DNA of 64,000 bases, taken from NCBI RefSeq assembly GCF_964204645.1, contig NC_134026.1, positions 29,530,650 to 29,594,649 on the forward strand, read 5' to 3'. Origin of the DNA: Tubulanus polymorphus. Lineage: Eukaryota; Nemertea; Palaeonemertea; Tubulaniformes; Tubulanidae. Position numbers and translations under genes: made by a program. Shown in pieces: positions 10,983-22,995 of the stretch. The notes under the pieces are model-generated. The model was given only the letters and a program-made list of their open reading frames with translations, was not told the DNA's origin and searched no databases. Each line of letters opens with the position of its first letter. Position 1 is the first letter of the stretch.

Positions 10983-11930
10983 AGATACGTTATACCGGTA
11001 TATACTGCAGGGCGGGTTTATGCCACGCGGCTCTCAACATAAGACAGATTGCAGTAAAATCGCATTTTAGAACATAAATTTGAAAATGCAATGGAATTCT
11101 AACGCATAAGTCGCCCACAGGATTATAAACTGATTTTGTTTGTTCATTTTTTTGAAGTTATCGTGAATGTAGTTGCAATTCATGAACATTTTATCGGCAA
11201 AATCAAGAATACATCTACATTTATTTAGGTTGAATGAGTGAATATAAGAGTGGACGAAAAGCTCGTTACAGGTCATCGAATAACCAACCTATAAAACATA
11301 TATGCCATTCGAATTGATGTGAGAATTTTATTTGCAGAAATGAAAATAAACGTGTTGATGAACAGAAACTACGATTTTATTTCCTACTATTACTGCAGGA
11401 AGGATCCCCGTTTAGTGTGTTCGCAATAAGTCACGAATTATACCTACCTCCAAGATATCGAATAGATACTGACCAGCTCCGTATCGCTAAATGAGTGAAT
11501 CTTAAGAAAATAATGAACCGGACAAAGAACGAAAAACAGCCGCATCGTCAGCGCAAAGCTCTGTGAAAGGGCATTCATACACGATTTCTTCATCATGAAT
11601 AAAAATATATTTCCGTTCGATAATAATTTTCTAATTTCAGAATATTTCCAGCTGCTAATATATCATAAACGACGCCGATCTGTGCTTATTATTAAATTAA
11701 CACATGCAGTTTTTATGTATAAAACATGTTCCAGCTACAACTGAGTTCTGGTTATACGCGCAACTGTGAAAATTCATTAATGTTAATATAGATGTTTTGC
11801 ACTGAATATCTCATCGTCCAATAAAAAAGCTCCATTGAATTTGGTGGTAACTGAATTCCACTGCTAATAATACTTCCGGGAATAGTATCAATCAACTCCT
11901 GTCGCGTTAACATCTTAATTAAAATTATGT
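10983..11930. other. Intergenic, neuropeptide to astacin
   Basis: 3' flank of the neuropeptide gene with a poly(A)-like AATAAA at 11345-11350, then AT-rich sequence up to the astacin promoter. No further gene or clear repeat was seen. Confidence 0.45.
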
Positions 11931-11933
11931 GTG

Positions 11934-11998
11934 TATAAAAGGAGCATCGAATCTAGAGTTTTTCAGAGTCGAGTGTTCGCATTCAACAGACTTTACAG
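11934..11998 (+). promoter_or_regulatory. TATA promoter and 5' UTR exon of the astacin gene
   Basis: TATAAAAGG at 11934-11942 is followed, 31 bases on, by an initiator TTCAGA (A at 11965). A short untranslated exon runs to about 11998, where CTTTACAG is followed by a GTAAGT donor at 11999. Spacing is canonical for a TATA/Inr promoter. The first acceptor after it is CAG at 12231-12233, 32 bases before the ATG. Confidence 0.68.
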
Positions 11999-12265
11999 GT
12001 AAGTGGCTGGCCGCGGTAAGTAGAGTGAAGTGAAAAGTTTGCTATTTGTGTCTGAGTACTTACTTATCTTGCTTCCGCGTATCCTGAAATTCTTCACCGG
12101 ATAGCACTGACAGGATACTTGGTGTAGATATCGAATTTCTCTAGGTGCGGCGTGTGGTCTTTCTGGCAAAAAATCGCACGCATTCGCAATATAACGCGTT
12201 TGTTTCATTCTGATTTTACAATATATATTTCAGTTTTTTTACATCGTAGGGTGTCAACAGCAACC

Positions 12266-14317
12266 ATGAAGATGTTAGCATTGATTTCGATGATGCTGGT
12301 AACAGCAGTCCACTCATTACCTATTCCACCTCCAGGCGGTTCCAACGGTATAATTAGCTTTATATATACCCACTTGTTAACTGAACATTGCCGATTTTAC
12401 TCGACATGTTTTGTGTGTTGTATCGTATCGTCTGCTCTTTTTTGCACACATATAGCTATCCGGTTGAGCCACCGCGAACCCAAATCACATTGATCGTGGA
12501 TGAATTAAACCAGTATCAATGACCGACCCCGGTACAATAAAAAGACTTCTTCCTTTTATACAGGGATCCACTAAGGTGTGTCATTGATACTGGTTTCTAT
12601 CCGTTCACTATCAAATGTGACAAGTATCTGTGGTTTGAACTGGTGCAAACGTTTAGTTGAAAACAATAACGTGGCCCCGAAAACAATCTGTTTACCAATC
12701 AGAAAAAAACGGAAGATATTAGACATAAACATGTTTTCTGGTCTCCTTGTAAAAAACAACTGGCAGTTTAAGAAGGCTAAGTGACATTCTTGTGATGGAG
12801 ATAGTAGACATACTCAAATGAAAGGAGTGAATCTAGAATGCGATTTCCATTCGTTTCAAGTAAAATCCCTTTTCAAATGCATATTATGTTTTGTAGTTGG
12901 ACTATCGGACCACATCTTGTCTTATATTTATGATCACACTTTTTTTCTGGAACGAATTCAGATGTAATTTATGTTGGCAGGTACCATCGAAAAACGGGCT
13001 GCTCTCTACACCGATCATCTAAATTGGACTCGATCAGATCTACCGATTAAAATATATTATTTGACTACATTAAGTACGTAGGTGTAATTCTGATATACAT
13101 GTTAAACCAATTTCACTACAACGATAATTTATACATAATTCTAGGTTACTTCACGAAAGATGATATACTTAACGCAGTCGCCGAATTTAATGCACAAATC
13201 GGATGCAAATACAACACCACAACCACAACAGGAAAGGGAAAACATCGAAAAACAGTTACAACAGAACATAGTTTGAACATATTGGACACAACACTAGAAC
13301 CAGCACCTCAATATGCATCTGACCTATCATGGCCTTCTATAATTGTATTTGCGCTCGACCAAACCGGGTAATTTACCAAACATGTAGACATTAAAACATA
13401 CGACGGTTTTTTATATGCATCTCAATCCATTCCAGAGAGTGCTCAGCGGGTATAGGAAAAGAAGACCAGACCGCAAACTTGCCCGCGACACCAATTTGGC
13501 TGTATCCGGATTGTTTAAATAATCAGACAACTCGAACTGGGACGATCTTCCACGAAATCATGCATGCACTAAGTATTGATCGAGTTTTCAATTTAGATCT
13601 ATGATATCGATTTTTGTGATTAACCATTATAAAATAGTCTTTTGAGTAAGGACAGGCCCTGATGTTTAAGCAGTTTGCTCAGAAATGAAGACTTACTGAT
13701 AAAACATTTTTGTATCTCGTTACGGGTTCTTTTTTCAAATAGATTTTGCCCACGAACATCAAAGAAGCGACCGTGATAACTATATTGAGTTCTTTAATAA
13801 GGACGACAACACTGTAGTAGATCGTAAGTAGAGGTTACGGCGAGAGTTCAGCATAATTAACGAAATCAAACCGTTATTATAATCAGACATCGTGTCGGAA
13901 ATGAGAAAATTCTGTTTATAACTTCAGCGAATATTTTTAATGACGCCGACAATGAAGCACTAGACACGATCAACTTTGGCAGTTACGATTATGATAGTAA
14001 TATGCACTATGATAATCTAGCGGGTTTCGGTATAAGACGAAAAGATGACCACAATTACCCTCTCGGTAGAAGAGGTGATTTAACAGACCTTGAAATCAGT
14101 GCTGTGCGACAATATTTCCAATGTAGTAAGTCCAGCAGAATAGATGAATTCATATTACATGTCATTTTAGACCTTGAACCAATTATATATTTCTCGCAAA
14201 ACTGATAAATTCTGCGCCCGAGTGAATGATTACCTTAATCGAGCCAATACGGATATTTATTTCACATTAAAAGATCGTATAAGAAATCGTCTTTTCTACT
14301 TTACAGATAGCGAGTAA
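12266..14317 (+). CDS. Secreted astacin-family zinc metalloprotease, minimal pro-region
   Basis: Exons 12266-12347, 12981-13073, 13145-13367, 13436-13572, 13743-13823, 13928-14125 and 14307-14317 encode 274 residues. Residues 1-17 are a signal peptide. A short Pro-rich segment ends in EKR (31-33), after which AALYTDHLNW looks like the mature start. The zinc site is HEIMH (172-176) with the third ligand at H182 (AHEHQRSDRD follows), and the Met-turn is SNMHY with M231. Four cysteines (in GCKYN, GECSAG, YPDCLN and near the C-terminus) fit the two core disulphides. It is a bare catalytic domain: no EGF, CUB or ShK module. Two oddities: residue 179, normally Gly in HExxHxxGxxH, reads Asn across the exon 4/5 junction, and no FxGD-type inhibitory propeptide motif is seen. 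Likely extracellular endopeptidase; substrate unknown. Poly(A) signal candidate 14414-14419. Confidence 0.87.
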
Positions 14318-15114
14318 TACAACAGACAACTGAATTCTTCATTCATTCGGAAACGACTTACGTAAAAACACTTTGTACAAAATAGGCCTATACATGTACT
14401 AGATAACGATACGAATAAAACATACCGGTATTAGAATAGAATACTATATGCGTACTTAAAGAGTCATGAATCTGGTGGAAATAATCAAATGAGGAAAATT
14501 CGCGGATCCAAAGCCGAGGAATTTCATTAATTTCAATGTGGATATAACATCAATCTTATAATTAGATAACGACGTTTTTGGCTCGAGATTAGCTTCATGA
14601 AATTCGCTAGTTTAGGTTCAGGGGCGGATCAAGGATGGAAGGGTGGCTCACCTCGTTTTGAAAATGTAGGTACATTTTCAAGCACTTACAGCGCATAATA
14701 ATAGGTCAAGATCAGTACAGAGGAAAAGAAGCTATCAAGCGGACTTTGAGGATGGCACTGGAGTCAGAAAAGGGGGATCCGTCACTGAGGTTGGAGAGAT
14801 ATGGATCATACAGCATGACAACTTCAGTTGTTCACAGTGGATACAAATAAAAAAGTTGTCAAAAAAGATTCCATAGCATTCCATCGGATTCGCATATCAA
14901 GACTGCAGGGAAAAACAATCTCCTTCTCTACTTTTCAAAATGACACATTTTTGTAGCACGATCTTTCGTCATTATCAAACCTTTTGGAAATACGCTGTTA
15001 TTGACTTCAAACACGTGTTAAATATGCTGAGATTGTGAGTTTATTCAACTTGTATTGAATCTTTTTTCTTTAGATTAAATCCACTTTATTATTACATTGA
15101 CGATTTCATTGCTG
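14318..15114. other. Intergenic between convergent astacin and GPN1
   Basis: Contains the astacin poly(A) signal (14414-14419) and, on the other strand, TTTATT at 15085-15090 and 15040-15045 as GPN1 poly(A) candidates. It also holds a probable MITE at 14631-14785. No gene seen. Confidence 0.45.
14631..14785. mobile_element. GGGGCGGATC-ended MITE, degenerate copy
   Basis: Starts GGGGCGGATCAAGGA and ends near GGGGGATCCGTCAC, an imperfect terminal inversion. A better copy with ends GGGCGGATCCAGGA and TCGATCCGCCCC lies at 42695-42878 in a stathmin intron, supporting a dispersed family. Confidence 0.45.
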
Positions 15115-18100
15115 TCACGTTTTCGATGTTGGAGTCTCCGATGTCTTTTTCGAATCTAGAAATCGTTGAAACGACTTTTCATCAGTTGGTTCTTCATCAT
15201 CTGTAAAAATATGATTAAACTAATGTTGAAACATTTAACATGCAAAAATATTGCAAAAATAGATGTCCAGACAAACGACTCGATCCAGATCAATTTGGAC
15301 TGATAAAATTAATCATGTTTGAGAAAATCCGAATTATACATTAATTATCAAACACTTTTGGATAGAAGATGGAGAATGAATAATGAATATATGGAGATTA
15401 AAGTGGGTTTAACTGTATTTGTTACCATCATTTAGATGTATCTCATCATCACTATCAGACTCATTAGCTGCGTTAGGGTTCAGAACTACACCGGATGGAA
15501 GATGTTCGCTATACATCTGTGACACTATTTCAAAGATACATAAATATGGATGAAAACAAATTCTGACAGATGCAGAGAACGGAACCGATGATAAATCCTT
15601 ACTGGACGGAGCGAGATTTTCACTGCCAACATCCAATTTCAAACGCTCTAACTGTTTTTCTTGTTCACGTAAAATTTCTTCGGCTTTTTCGCGTTTGAGT
15701 TGTTCATACTGTGGTCTATATTCGCTAGACAAAGACAAGAAAACAAATATTGAACAATCGTGGTAAATCGCAATCAGGGTTCCTACCCATCGGCTATCCA
15801 TGGATATAAGGAGTTTTCGGGGAAGTTTTACAGGAGAAAATTAAATATTTCTAGGAAGTGACTGCATCACTTTCATATTGAATTACTGTACTCCTTCTAA
15901 ATCAATACTGCTTATTTTGATAAACCGTTAATTCGGTGGTTTTCTATAAAGAAATCTTTATCGTTTACACATCGAAACATGGTTTATAATTTGGTCACCG
16001 CCTAATTGCATAAAGAATCGATTTAGTTGTAGTAGTTTACCATACAACTACAAACATTTCTAATTGCCTATTTCTCAAAAAAAGAGTTTTAAAGGAGTTT
16101 TGGGTATTCTACTCTAAGTAAAGGAGTTAAGAGCTCAGAATAGAATGCATTTTCTGTTTGGCAGTAGTTTTTAAGGAATGAAGGAGTCGTAGGGAGCTTG
16201 TCAATTCAAACAGAACGATTACGAAAAATACATACGTTTCATATTCGCGGGCGGCATCATCAATTGCTTGGAAAAATTCCGGCAAACCATCTCCCGTTAT
16301 AGCTGAAACACCGACCGTCTAAAAGCATCACCACAAAACTTTCTTTATCATTTCTAGTCATTGATATGAACGTAATATATCATCCTGGGTCCTGTAGCTC
16401 AAAAGTTGGTTAGAGTTTACCAGTGGATAGTTGATATAGTGACAATTGAAAGTTCATTGTTACGACGGTATTTGGTATTTATCCCCCGGTTAATATTGAA
16501 CCAACTTTTGAGCAACTGCCGCCCTGTGTTCGTGTATGAAATACTTACTCGGAGATTTTCATAGAATTCGTCAAGAACTAGACTCATCGAACGAGTTAAA
16601 TTTGATACGTATGACGTTTCATGTTGCAGCGCATCTTGAAACGCTTCGAAATCATTCATCCATTCAACAGCAAAACTATGATCAACGATATCAGTCTGTA
16701 AAATACAATAATCATCAAAATCTATAGGATTAAACTAGTAAATCTAAGAAGAGAATAGTCATGTCTCTAAAGCATGGCACACAAACTGGTAGGTCTCTTT
16801 CTCTTTTGTTTATCGCAAAATGATTAGCATTAAAAAATTGTTCTTTTCGATTATTACATTTGACACTGAAAAAAGTTCAATCTTACCTTATTTAAAACAA
16901 TAATAAAAGGCAATTTGGCTTTGTAAAGAATACTACAGGCGTATAACATATTCGACATGAAGGTGACTGGGTTAACACTTCGAGGCGTATCCATTACATA
17001 CACAATAACCGTCGGGAAGGTTGATGCCTGAACAAAAACACAGCAAAATCTAGTTAAATAACTATTACTAAACAAGACTTAATACACTCTTTATGGAAGC
17101 AAACGTTTGTTGATTTTCAACCTCACTTCTACATGAGTGAGAAGTGGCAATTCATTACCCGCCACATTCTTAAAACCAAGGATAACTGTGCACTTGATGA
17201 ATGGCTCCTAAATAGAACCAACGAATAATTCAATACTCACCAACGTTTCGGTGATAATGCTTCCAGAAGCTGACCACGTGAAAACTTCAATCTGTCCAGG
17301 GGTATCCAGTATAACATATCTGTATCACAATATGAAATCTGTTGTATCATCTATTGCATGGAATAGTACACTTAACAAAACAACTTACTTGCATTCGCGA
17401 GACCGCTTCTCCAGAAAACTCAAAACCTGATACCATATGAAACAAGAAAATCGTTAGAAAAAGAAAAACAAATTTTACAGTTAAAGTGAGTTTCACAGAT
17501 GCACGATTAAGAAAACCTGATCAAATCTTGTAGCGAATAAATTGAGAGATGTAACAATTCCTCCATTAGGTCCAAGTGAATATCTATTACAGGTTAAGAA
17601 ATGATAAAATGTATTGCTACATATTTGTAATATCTATTTCCAAAACAAGCAGCACATCCTGAAGGCTGCAATAGAAGCACAATCTTTAATGAGTTTTTGT
17701 TTGTTTTGATGAAAACTTAATATGCCAGGAGTACATAATTAAAAAAAACGTGGCTGTGATATTTTGACAATCATAGTTTTAATCCATCATTGACTGGTCT
17801 ATTTTGACAAGGATACTGTTTCATGACTTCTTTGTAATTAACAGTATCTCTTATATCTGAAAAAGAATAAAATTAATAAGAAAAAAGAGACAAATTTTGT
17901 CGCCAAACATACTAATATTAGGATCAAAAGTTATTGTATTCACCCAACATCAGGTAAACTGATGATTAAATACTGTGCATACCTACCAATATTAGCAGGA
18001 AATGGCACCTCGTGAACTGCTGGGTCTAAGTTGATGACATAAGGTGGAGTCTTCTTAGCATGAAGATGCGCAGTTAATCTCTGAATGTGAAAAAGTTTCA

Positions 18101-18439
18101 AAAAGCTGGTTTTCATAAAGATTCGGTGCTCCCTACTAGGAGTGCCGAATTAGCGAATGATGAAACCGACAGGATGTAGAGTAAGTACACTTCATTATCA
18201 TTATTGTCATGTACAGAAGGCCTACCACAAAATTCTTTAATTTTTACGGGATTAACTCTGTCTGGAGAGGAGACTGGAGTAGGCCTACTGACCTGAACGA
18301 AAGAAGTTTTCCCTGACCCAGCCATCCCCAAAACTATAAAACAGGTTGGCTTCGTTTTTGAAGAACTAGCAGTCGTTGAATCATCACTTTTTTCACAATC
18401 ATCTCCAGTCAGATTTTGGTTTTTCATGGAGGCCGCCAT
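15115..18439 (-). CDS. GPN1: GPN-loop GTPase 1 (RNA polymerase II assembly/import factor)
   Basis: Minus-strand exons 18439-18293, 18080-17987, 17856-17817, 17583-17517, 17426-17389, 17319-17241, 17027-16887, 16695-16549, 16318-16236, 15724-15426 and 15200-15115 give 406 residues (human about 374). The P-loop GMAGSGKT is at residues 38-45, the diagnostic GPN triplet at 98-100, then DTPGQIE and NKTD nucleotide motifs. A coiled, Glu-rich segment follows, and an acidic tail containing DSDDE and a final [10 protein letters not shown]-like end matches the family. GPN1 pairs with GPN3 and is needed for assembly and nuclear import of RNA polymerase II. The start is the first ATG of ATGGCGGCCTCCATG; the second in-frame ATG is possible. 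Exon 10 reads through an unusual hydrophobic stretch ([11 protein letters not shown] onward) that may be an in-frame intron. Head-to-head with STK36. Confidence 0.95.
15790..16205. repeat. Dispersed repeat with GGAGTTTT motifs (GPN1 intron)
   Basis: Contains ATATAAGGAGTTTTC and several AAGGAGTT blocks. Related sequence occurs at 31969-32110 (beginning GGTCCCTACA) in an STK36 intron and at 59815-60060 (beginning GGGTCCCTACAGATCA) near UBE2L3. The shared order of motifs suggests an old non-autonomous element; ends are not clear. Confidence 0.4.
16384..16525. mobile_element. Inverted-repeat element with tRNA-like A-box sequence
   Basis: GCTCAAAAGTTGGTT at 16397-16411 is repeated inverted at 16499-16513. 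The left end (CCTGTAGCTCAAAAGTTGGTTAG) resembles a tRNA A-box region, but no matching anticodon, T-arm or acceptor stem follows. A related sequence lies at about 30625-30870 in an STK36 intron. It sits inside GPN1 intron 8. Confidence 0.5.
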
Positions 18440-18594
18440 TATGAATACCAGTGGTCCGGATCCGGCGATTATTCCGGCGATTATTCCAGAGGAGCGATCC
18501 GCTTTTTTCTCCTTCCTGCGTTCGGGTGAGCATGTACGAAATCCCTGGTTGATATTCGAATTTTTGAAGTTTTCACAAGTTTTTCGGTTGTTCG
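18440..18594. promoter_or_regulatory. Probable GPN1 proximal promoter/5' UTR
   Basis: The 155 bases between the GPN1 ATG and the edge of the foldback element are more GC-rich than the surroundings and contain a tandem GGCGATTATTCC. No TATA box. With the element removed, this would abut the STK36 5' flank (28211-28819), the arrangement expected of a compact bidirectional promoter. Confidence 0.4.
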
Positions 18595-18704
18595 GTGGTG
18601 TACCAGAACACCGTTTCAAGATGGCGGCTATGTAGAGGGCGCCATGGGACAATACAGTGAGAACAGGACCACCGCATACAACACGGGCCGAAAGCATCCG
18701 TAGC

Positions 18705-20705
18705 AACACTGGTATCAGTAGTATCATCGGTCTCTGAGAGGATCGGACAGTATCACTGGTAACAGTGGTATCGGGGTAGCAGTAGTATCACCGGTCTCCA
18801 GAAGGATCGGGCAGTATCACTGGTAACAGTGGTATCGGGGTAGCAGTAGTATCACCGGTCTCCAGAAGGATCGGGCAGTATCACTGGTATCAGTGGTATC
18901 GGGGTAGCAGTAGTATCACCGGTCTCCAGAAGGATCGGACAGTATCACTGGTAACAGTGGTATCGGGGTATCAGTAGTATCACCGGTCTCCAGAAGGATC
19001 GGACAATATCACTGGTAACAGTGGTATCGGGGTATCAGTAGTATCACCGGTCTTGGAGAGGATCGGGCAGTATCACTGGTAACAGTGGTATCGGGGTATC
19101 AGTTGTATCACCGGTCTCTGGAAGGATCGGGCAGTATCACTGGTAACAGTGGTATTGGGGTATCAGTAGTATCACCGGTCTTGGAGAGGATCGGGCAGTA
19201 TCACTGGTAACAGTGGTATCGGGGTATCAGTAGTATCACCGGTCTCCGAGAGGATCGGGCAGTATCACTGGTATCAGTGGTATCGGGGTATCAGTAGTAT
19301 CACCGGTCTCGGAGAGGATCGGGCAGTATCACTGGTAACAGTGGTATCGGGGTAGCAGTAGTATCATCGGTCTCTGAGAGGATCGGACAGTATCACTGGT
19401 ATCAGTGGTATCGGGGTAGCAGTAGTATCACCGGTCTCCTGAAGGATCGGGCAGTATCACTGGTATCAGTGGTATCGGGGTAGCAGTAGTATCACCGGTC
19501 TCCGAGAGGATCGGACAGTATCACTGGTAACAGTGGTATCGGGGTAGCAGTAGTATCACCGGTCTCCGAGAGGATCGGGCAGTATCACTGGTAACAGTGG
19601 TATCGGGGTATCAGTAGTATCACCGGTCTCCGAGAGGATCGGGCAGTATCACTGGTATCAGTGGTATCGGGGTAGCAGTAGTATCACCGGTCTCCTGAAG
19701 GATCGGACAGTATCACTGGTAACAGTGGTATCGGGGTAGCAGTAGTATCACCGGTCTCCAGAAGGATCGGGCAGTATCACTGGTAACAGTGGTATCGGGG
19801 TAGCAGTAGTATCACCGGTCTCCAGAAGGATCGGACAGTATCACTGGTAACAGTGGTATCGGGGTATCAGTAGTATCACCGGTCTCGGAGAGGATCGGGC
19901 AGTATCACTGGTAACAGTGGTATCGGGGTATCAGTAGTATCACCGGTCTCCAGAAGGATCGGACAATATCACTGGTAACAGTGGTATCGGGGTATCAGTA
20001 GTATCACCGGTCTCGGAGAGGATCGGGCAGTATCACTGGTAACAGTGGTATCGGGGTAGCAGTAGTATCACCGGTCTCCTGAAGGATCGGACAGTATCAC
20101 TGGTAACAGTGGTATCGGGGTAGCAGTAGTATCACCGGTCTCGGAGAGGATCGGGCAGTATCACTGGTAACAGTGGTATCGGGGTAGCAGTAGTATCACC
20201 GGTCTCCTGAAGGATCGGACAGTATCACTGGTAACAGTGGTATCGGGGTAGCAGTAGTATCACCGGTCTCGGAGAGGATCGGGCAGTATCACTGGTAACA
20301 GTGGTATCGGGGTAGCAGTAGTATCACCGGTCTCCTGAAGGATCGGACAGTATCACTGGTAACAGTGGTATCGGGGTAGCAGTAGTATCACCGGTCTCTG
20401 AGAGGATCGGGCAGTATCACTGGTAACAGTGGTATCGGGGTAGCAGTAGTATCACCGGTCTCCAGAAGGATCGGGCAGTATCACTGGTAACAGTGGTATC
20501 GGGGTAGCAGTAGTATCATCGGTCTCTGAGAGGATCGGACAGTATCACTGGTATCAGTGGTATCGGGGTAGCAGTAGTATCACCGGTCTCCTGAAGGATC
20601 GGGCAGTATCACTGGTATCAGTGGTATTGGGGTAGCAGTAGTATCACCGGTCTGGGAGAGGATCGGGCAGTATCACTGGTAACAGTGGTATCGGGGTAGC
20701 AGTAG
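18705..20705 (+). repeat. 64-bp satellite array, left arm (about 31 units)
   Basis: Unit 64 bp, beginning GTATCACTGGTAACAGTG. Each unit has three sub-blocks starting GTATC (18, 17 and 29 bp), so it may derive from a shorter repeat. Units vary at a few fixed positions: GTAAC/GTATC, GGTAGC/GGTATC, the linker (CCAGAAGG, CCGAGAGG, CTGAAGG, GGAGAGG types) and GGACA/GGGCA. Variants are interspersed, indicating ongoing exchange. Confidence 0.97.
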
Positions 20706-21944
20706 ACTTTTTTGCGCCGGACACGTTTGATTAAACCGATATTTCGTTATAAAAGATCTCGTTGTAGCGAGGTTTGACTAGTATTACAGTGGAATTTTTA
20801 TCGGTGGTACATGTATTTATTTTCCAGAGTTGCAAAATTTGGTTTCATTTTTTGGTGCGCCGTATCCACTGCCTGGTAATACTCTCTGTACTAAGTTTTT
20901 TTGACTTTGAATAGTACATAGCAGCTAAGGATCGGGGGCCAGTTGCACAGTTTGTGACTTAAGTCCAAAAGTGGTCTTAAATCTTAAGACTGGTCTCAAG
21001 TTGTTTGATTGGCTATAGAACTAAGTTGGTCTTAGACTGGTCTTAAGTTTAAGCCATAACTATGCAACTGGCCCCTGGAAGATTTGTTGAAGGCGTATCA
21101 AATTATCTAACTTTATCGGGTAATCTCAAACTCAAGCGGGTACAGATCAGTCGTCAGGAAAGATATTCAAAAAAATATTCAACGCAGGCTTAAACTGCAA
21201 ATAACCCTCTTTAAACTCTGTAAAAATTGGAAATATAGCTTTAAGAGATACTTAGATATTTTGAAATTAATGAATGTTGCGATTTCTTTTACGCGCGGTT
21301 AAGATATGCGGTCCTTGGGGTCACATCGTCAGTGTTCTCAATTGTTGCGTTCAAAAATTCCAAGAAACGCCAGCAAATATCTGCATTTCGTTTCCTTAAA
21401 AATGGTGTATAAATTAATTTCGTCGAGCAAGGGACTGCAGAACTATATGATATTCAATCTAAACTTATGTTTTAAAAATGAGTGCAAATTATCGCAACAA
21501 TGGGGACCTCGAGGGACCGCCACAAAATGGCGCCTAGAAACTGGAAACTTCTTTATTTAAAAAAAATTAGTTAAGTCACAAGTCACTCACTAATTAGTGT
21601 TTCTCAATTTTAAACAGCCTAATTAAGTATATTGTAAACAAACATATGCATCAATAAACCAATATCAAGATTGCAGATTAAGACTATGGAGAATAAATCA
21701 TTGCTATTATGTACAATATATGATACAATAAAATGTAAAGTAAAATGTAAATGATACCTGAGAAATATAATCACCAATGAAGTCATACAACACAAAAATA
21801 TCAAAAGCATACAACGCAGTAATGTATCAGATCATCACAGTTTTTATAACATTGAATGAACTACCATTGACCACAACTCAGCCTTAGTAGCATTGGTATT
21901 GAAAATATTTCACCAATTGACTATCGGCTGTGTAAATGAATGCG
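20706..21944. other. Foldback interior, left part
   Basis: No gene seen; the open frame at 21306-21560 has no similarity I recognise. It contains a small MITE at 20935-21075. Confidence 0.5.
20935..21075. mobile_element. Short MITE with GGGGCCAGTTGCA ends
   Basis: Ends GGGGCCAGTTGCACAG and CTATGCAACTGGCCCC are inverted copies. The interior is rich in GGTCTTAAG and CTTAAG palindromes. About 141 bp and non-coding, nested in the large foldback. Confidence 0.72.
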
Positions 21945-21950
21945 GGTCAT

Positions 21951-22677
21951 AATACCTCCGCCCAAAATACCTCCACCCAAATATCCCACACCCAGAATCC
22001 CTCCACCCAGAATACCCTCATATGTGTCCAAAATACCTCCAGGCCCTAGATCTAATGGGTTTATGCCTGAAGGACAAAAATTTGAACCTATTAGAAATAT
22101 AATTTTTTAGAATGAATATTTTGTCCCCCCCCCCCCCAAGTTTTAATTTACAGGCAATACTCAAATAAACCAAAGTTCTATAGTTTAAAAGTAGTTAATT
22201 GAGCAAAACAAAGTATAATGTTAATTTCAGTGATCATAGTTGCACTTAAATGGAAATGAACTGAATTCAGTGTGTAAAGCGAAATGTAGTACATTGTTTT
22301 CTTAGATTATAGGACTAATAAATATTCTATAATCTAAATATTGAATAGTTCCCAGAGAAATCTAGCATAAGATTAAAGACATGAGATAAACTAATTAATA
22401 TTCCCAGCCAAAACTAATTGCAAGTGAACATTGTCATTAATTGTTATTCAATTATTATTCAGTAGGTTTATATATACCGTAATACATTATATATGATCCT
22501 ATACATGTATAATAGTCAATATTGGTGGTACTTTAAACATCTAAATAATATAATTATAGTATTTTTTTTAAATTCTGGGTGGAGGTATTTTGGACACATA
22601 TGAGGGTATTCTGGGTGGAGGGATTCTGGGTGTGGGATTTTGGACGGAGGCATTTTGGGCGGAGGTATTATGGGCGT
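21951..22677. mobile_element. Nested foldback A, arms of short GGAGGTATTTTGG-type repeats
   Basis: Left arm 21951 to about 22040 (ATAATACCTCCGCCCAAAAT onward) and right arm about 22574-22677 (ending ATTTTGGGCGGAGGTATTAT) are inverted copies. Each is built of four to six degenerate 12-15-bp units (CCTCCACCCAGAAT-like). The spacer is about 530 bp and non-coding. Confidence 0.72.
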
Positions 22678-22995
22678 ATCCCGTGTAAATAGAAGGTCCA
22701 TCAAAATACCTATTTGTAAAATTCAACAACTTAAGTGTCATACTAAGTTGACCAGCACTGAGTAAGGCGGACGCAACTGTACACATATGGATGAAGAGTA
22801 TAATTTGGTAACAGGTAAAAATCCCTCCTAGGTAAAAAAAACCCCAAAATCCCCCCAAATTTGATTTCACAGCAAAAGTCAATGAAATACTGTAATATTC
22901 TTTAGTTGAAAAACTTTAATAGTTTTGCAAAAATTTCCAATTTTCCCTGGTGTTTTTCACAATCACCTCGGATAATCTGTGTCTTTTACCGTGCA

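Noticed and set aside
12578-12784. 68-residue frame inside astacin intron 1
   Set aside because: In the phase required after exon 1 it meets a stop within four codons; the exon at 12981 fits family and phase.
16390-16430. tRNA-like start CCTGTAGCTCAAAAGTTGGTTAG
   Set aside because: The resemblance is limited to the A-box; the sequence is one arm of an inverted-repeat element.
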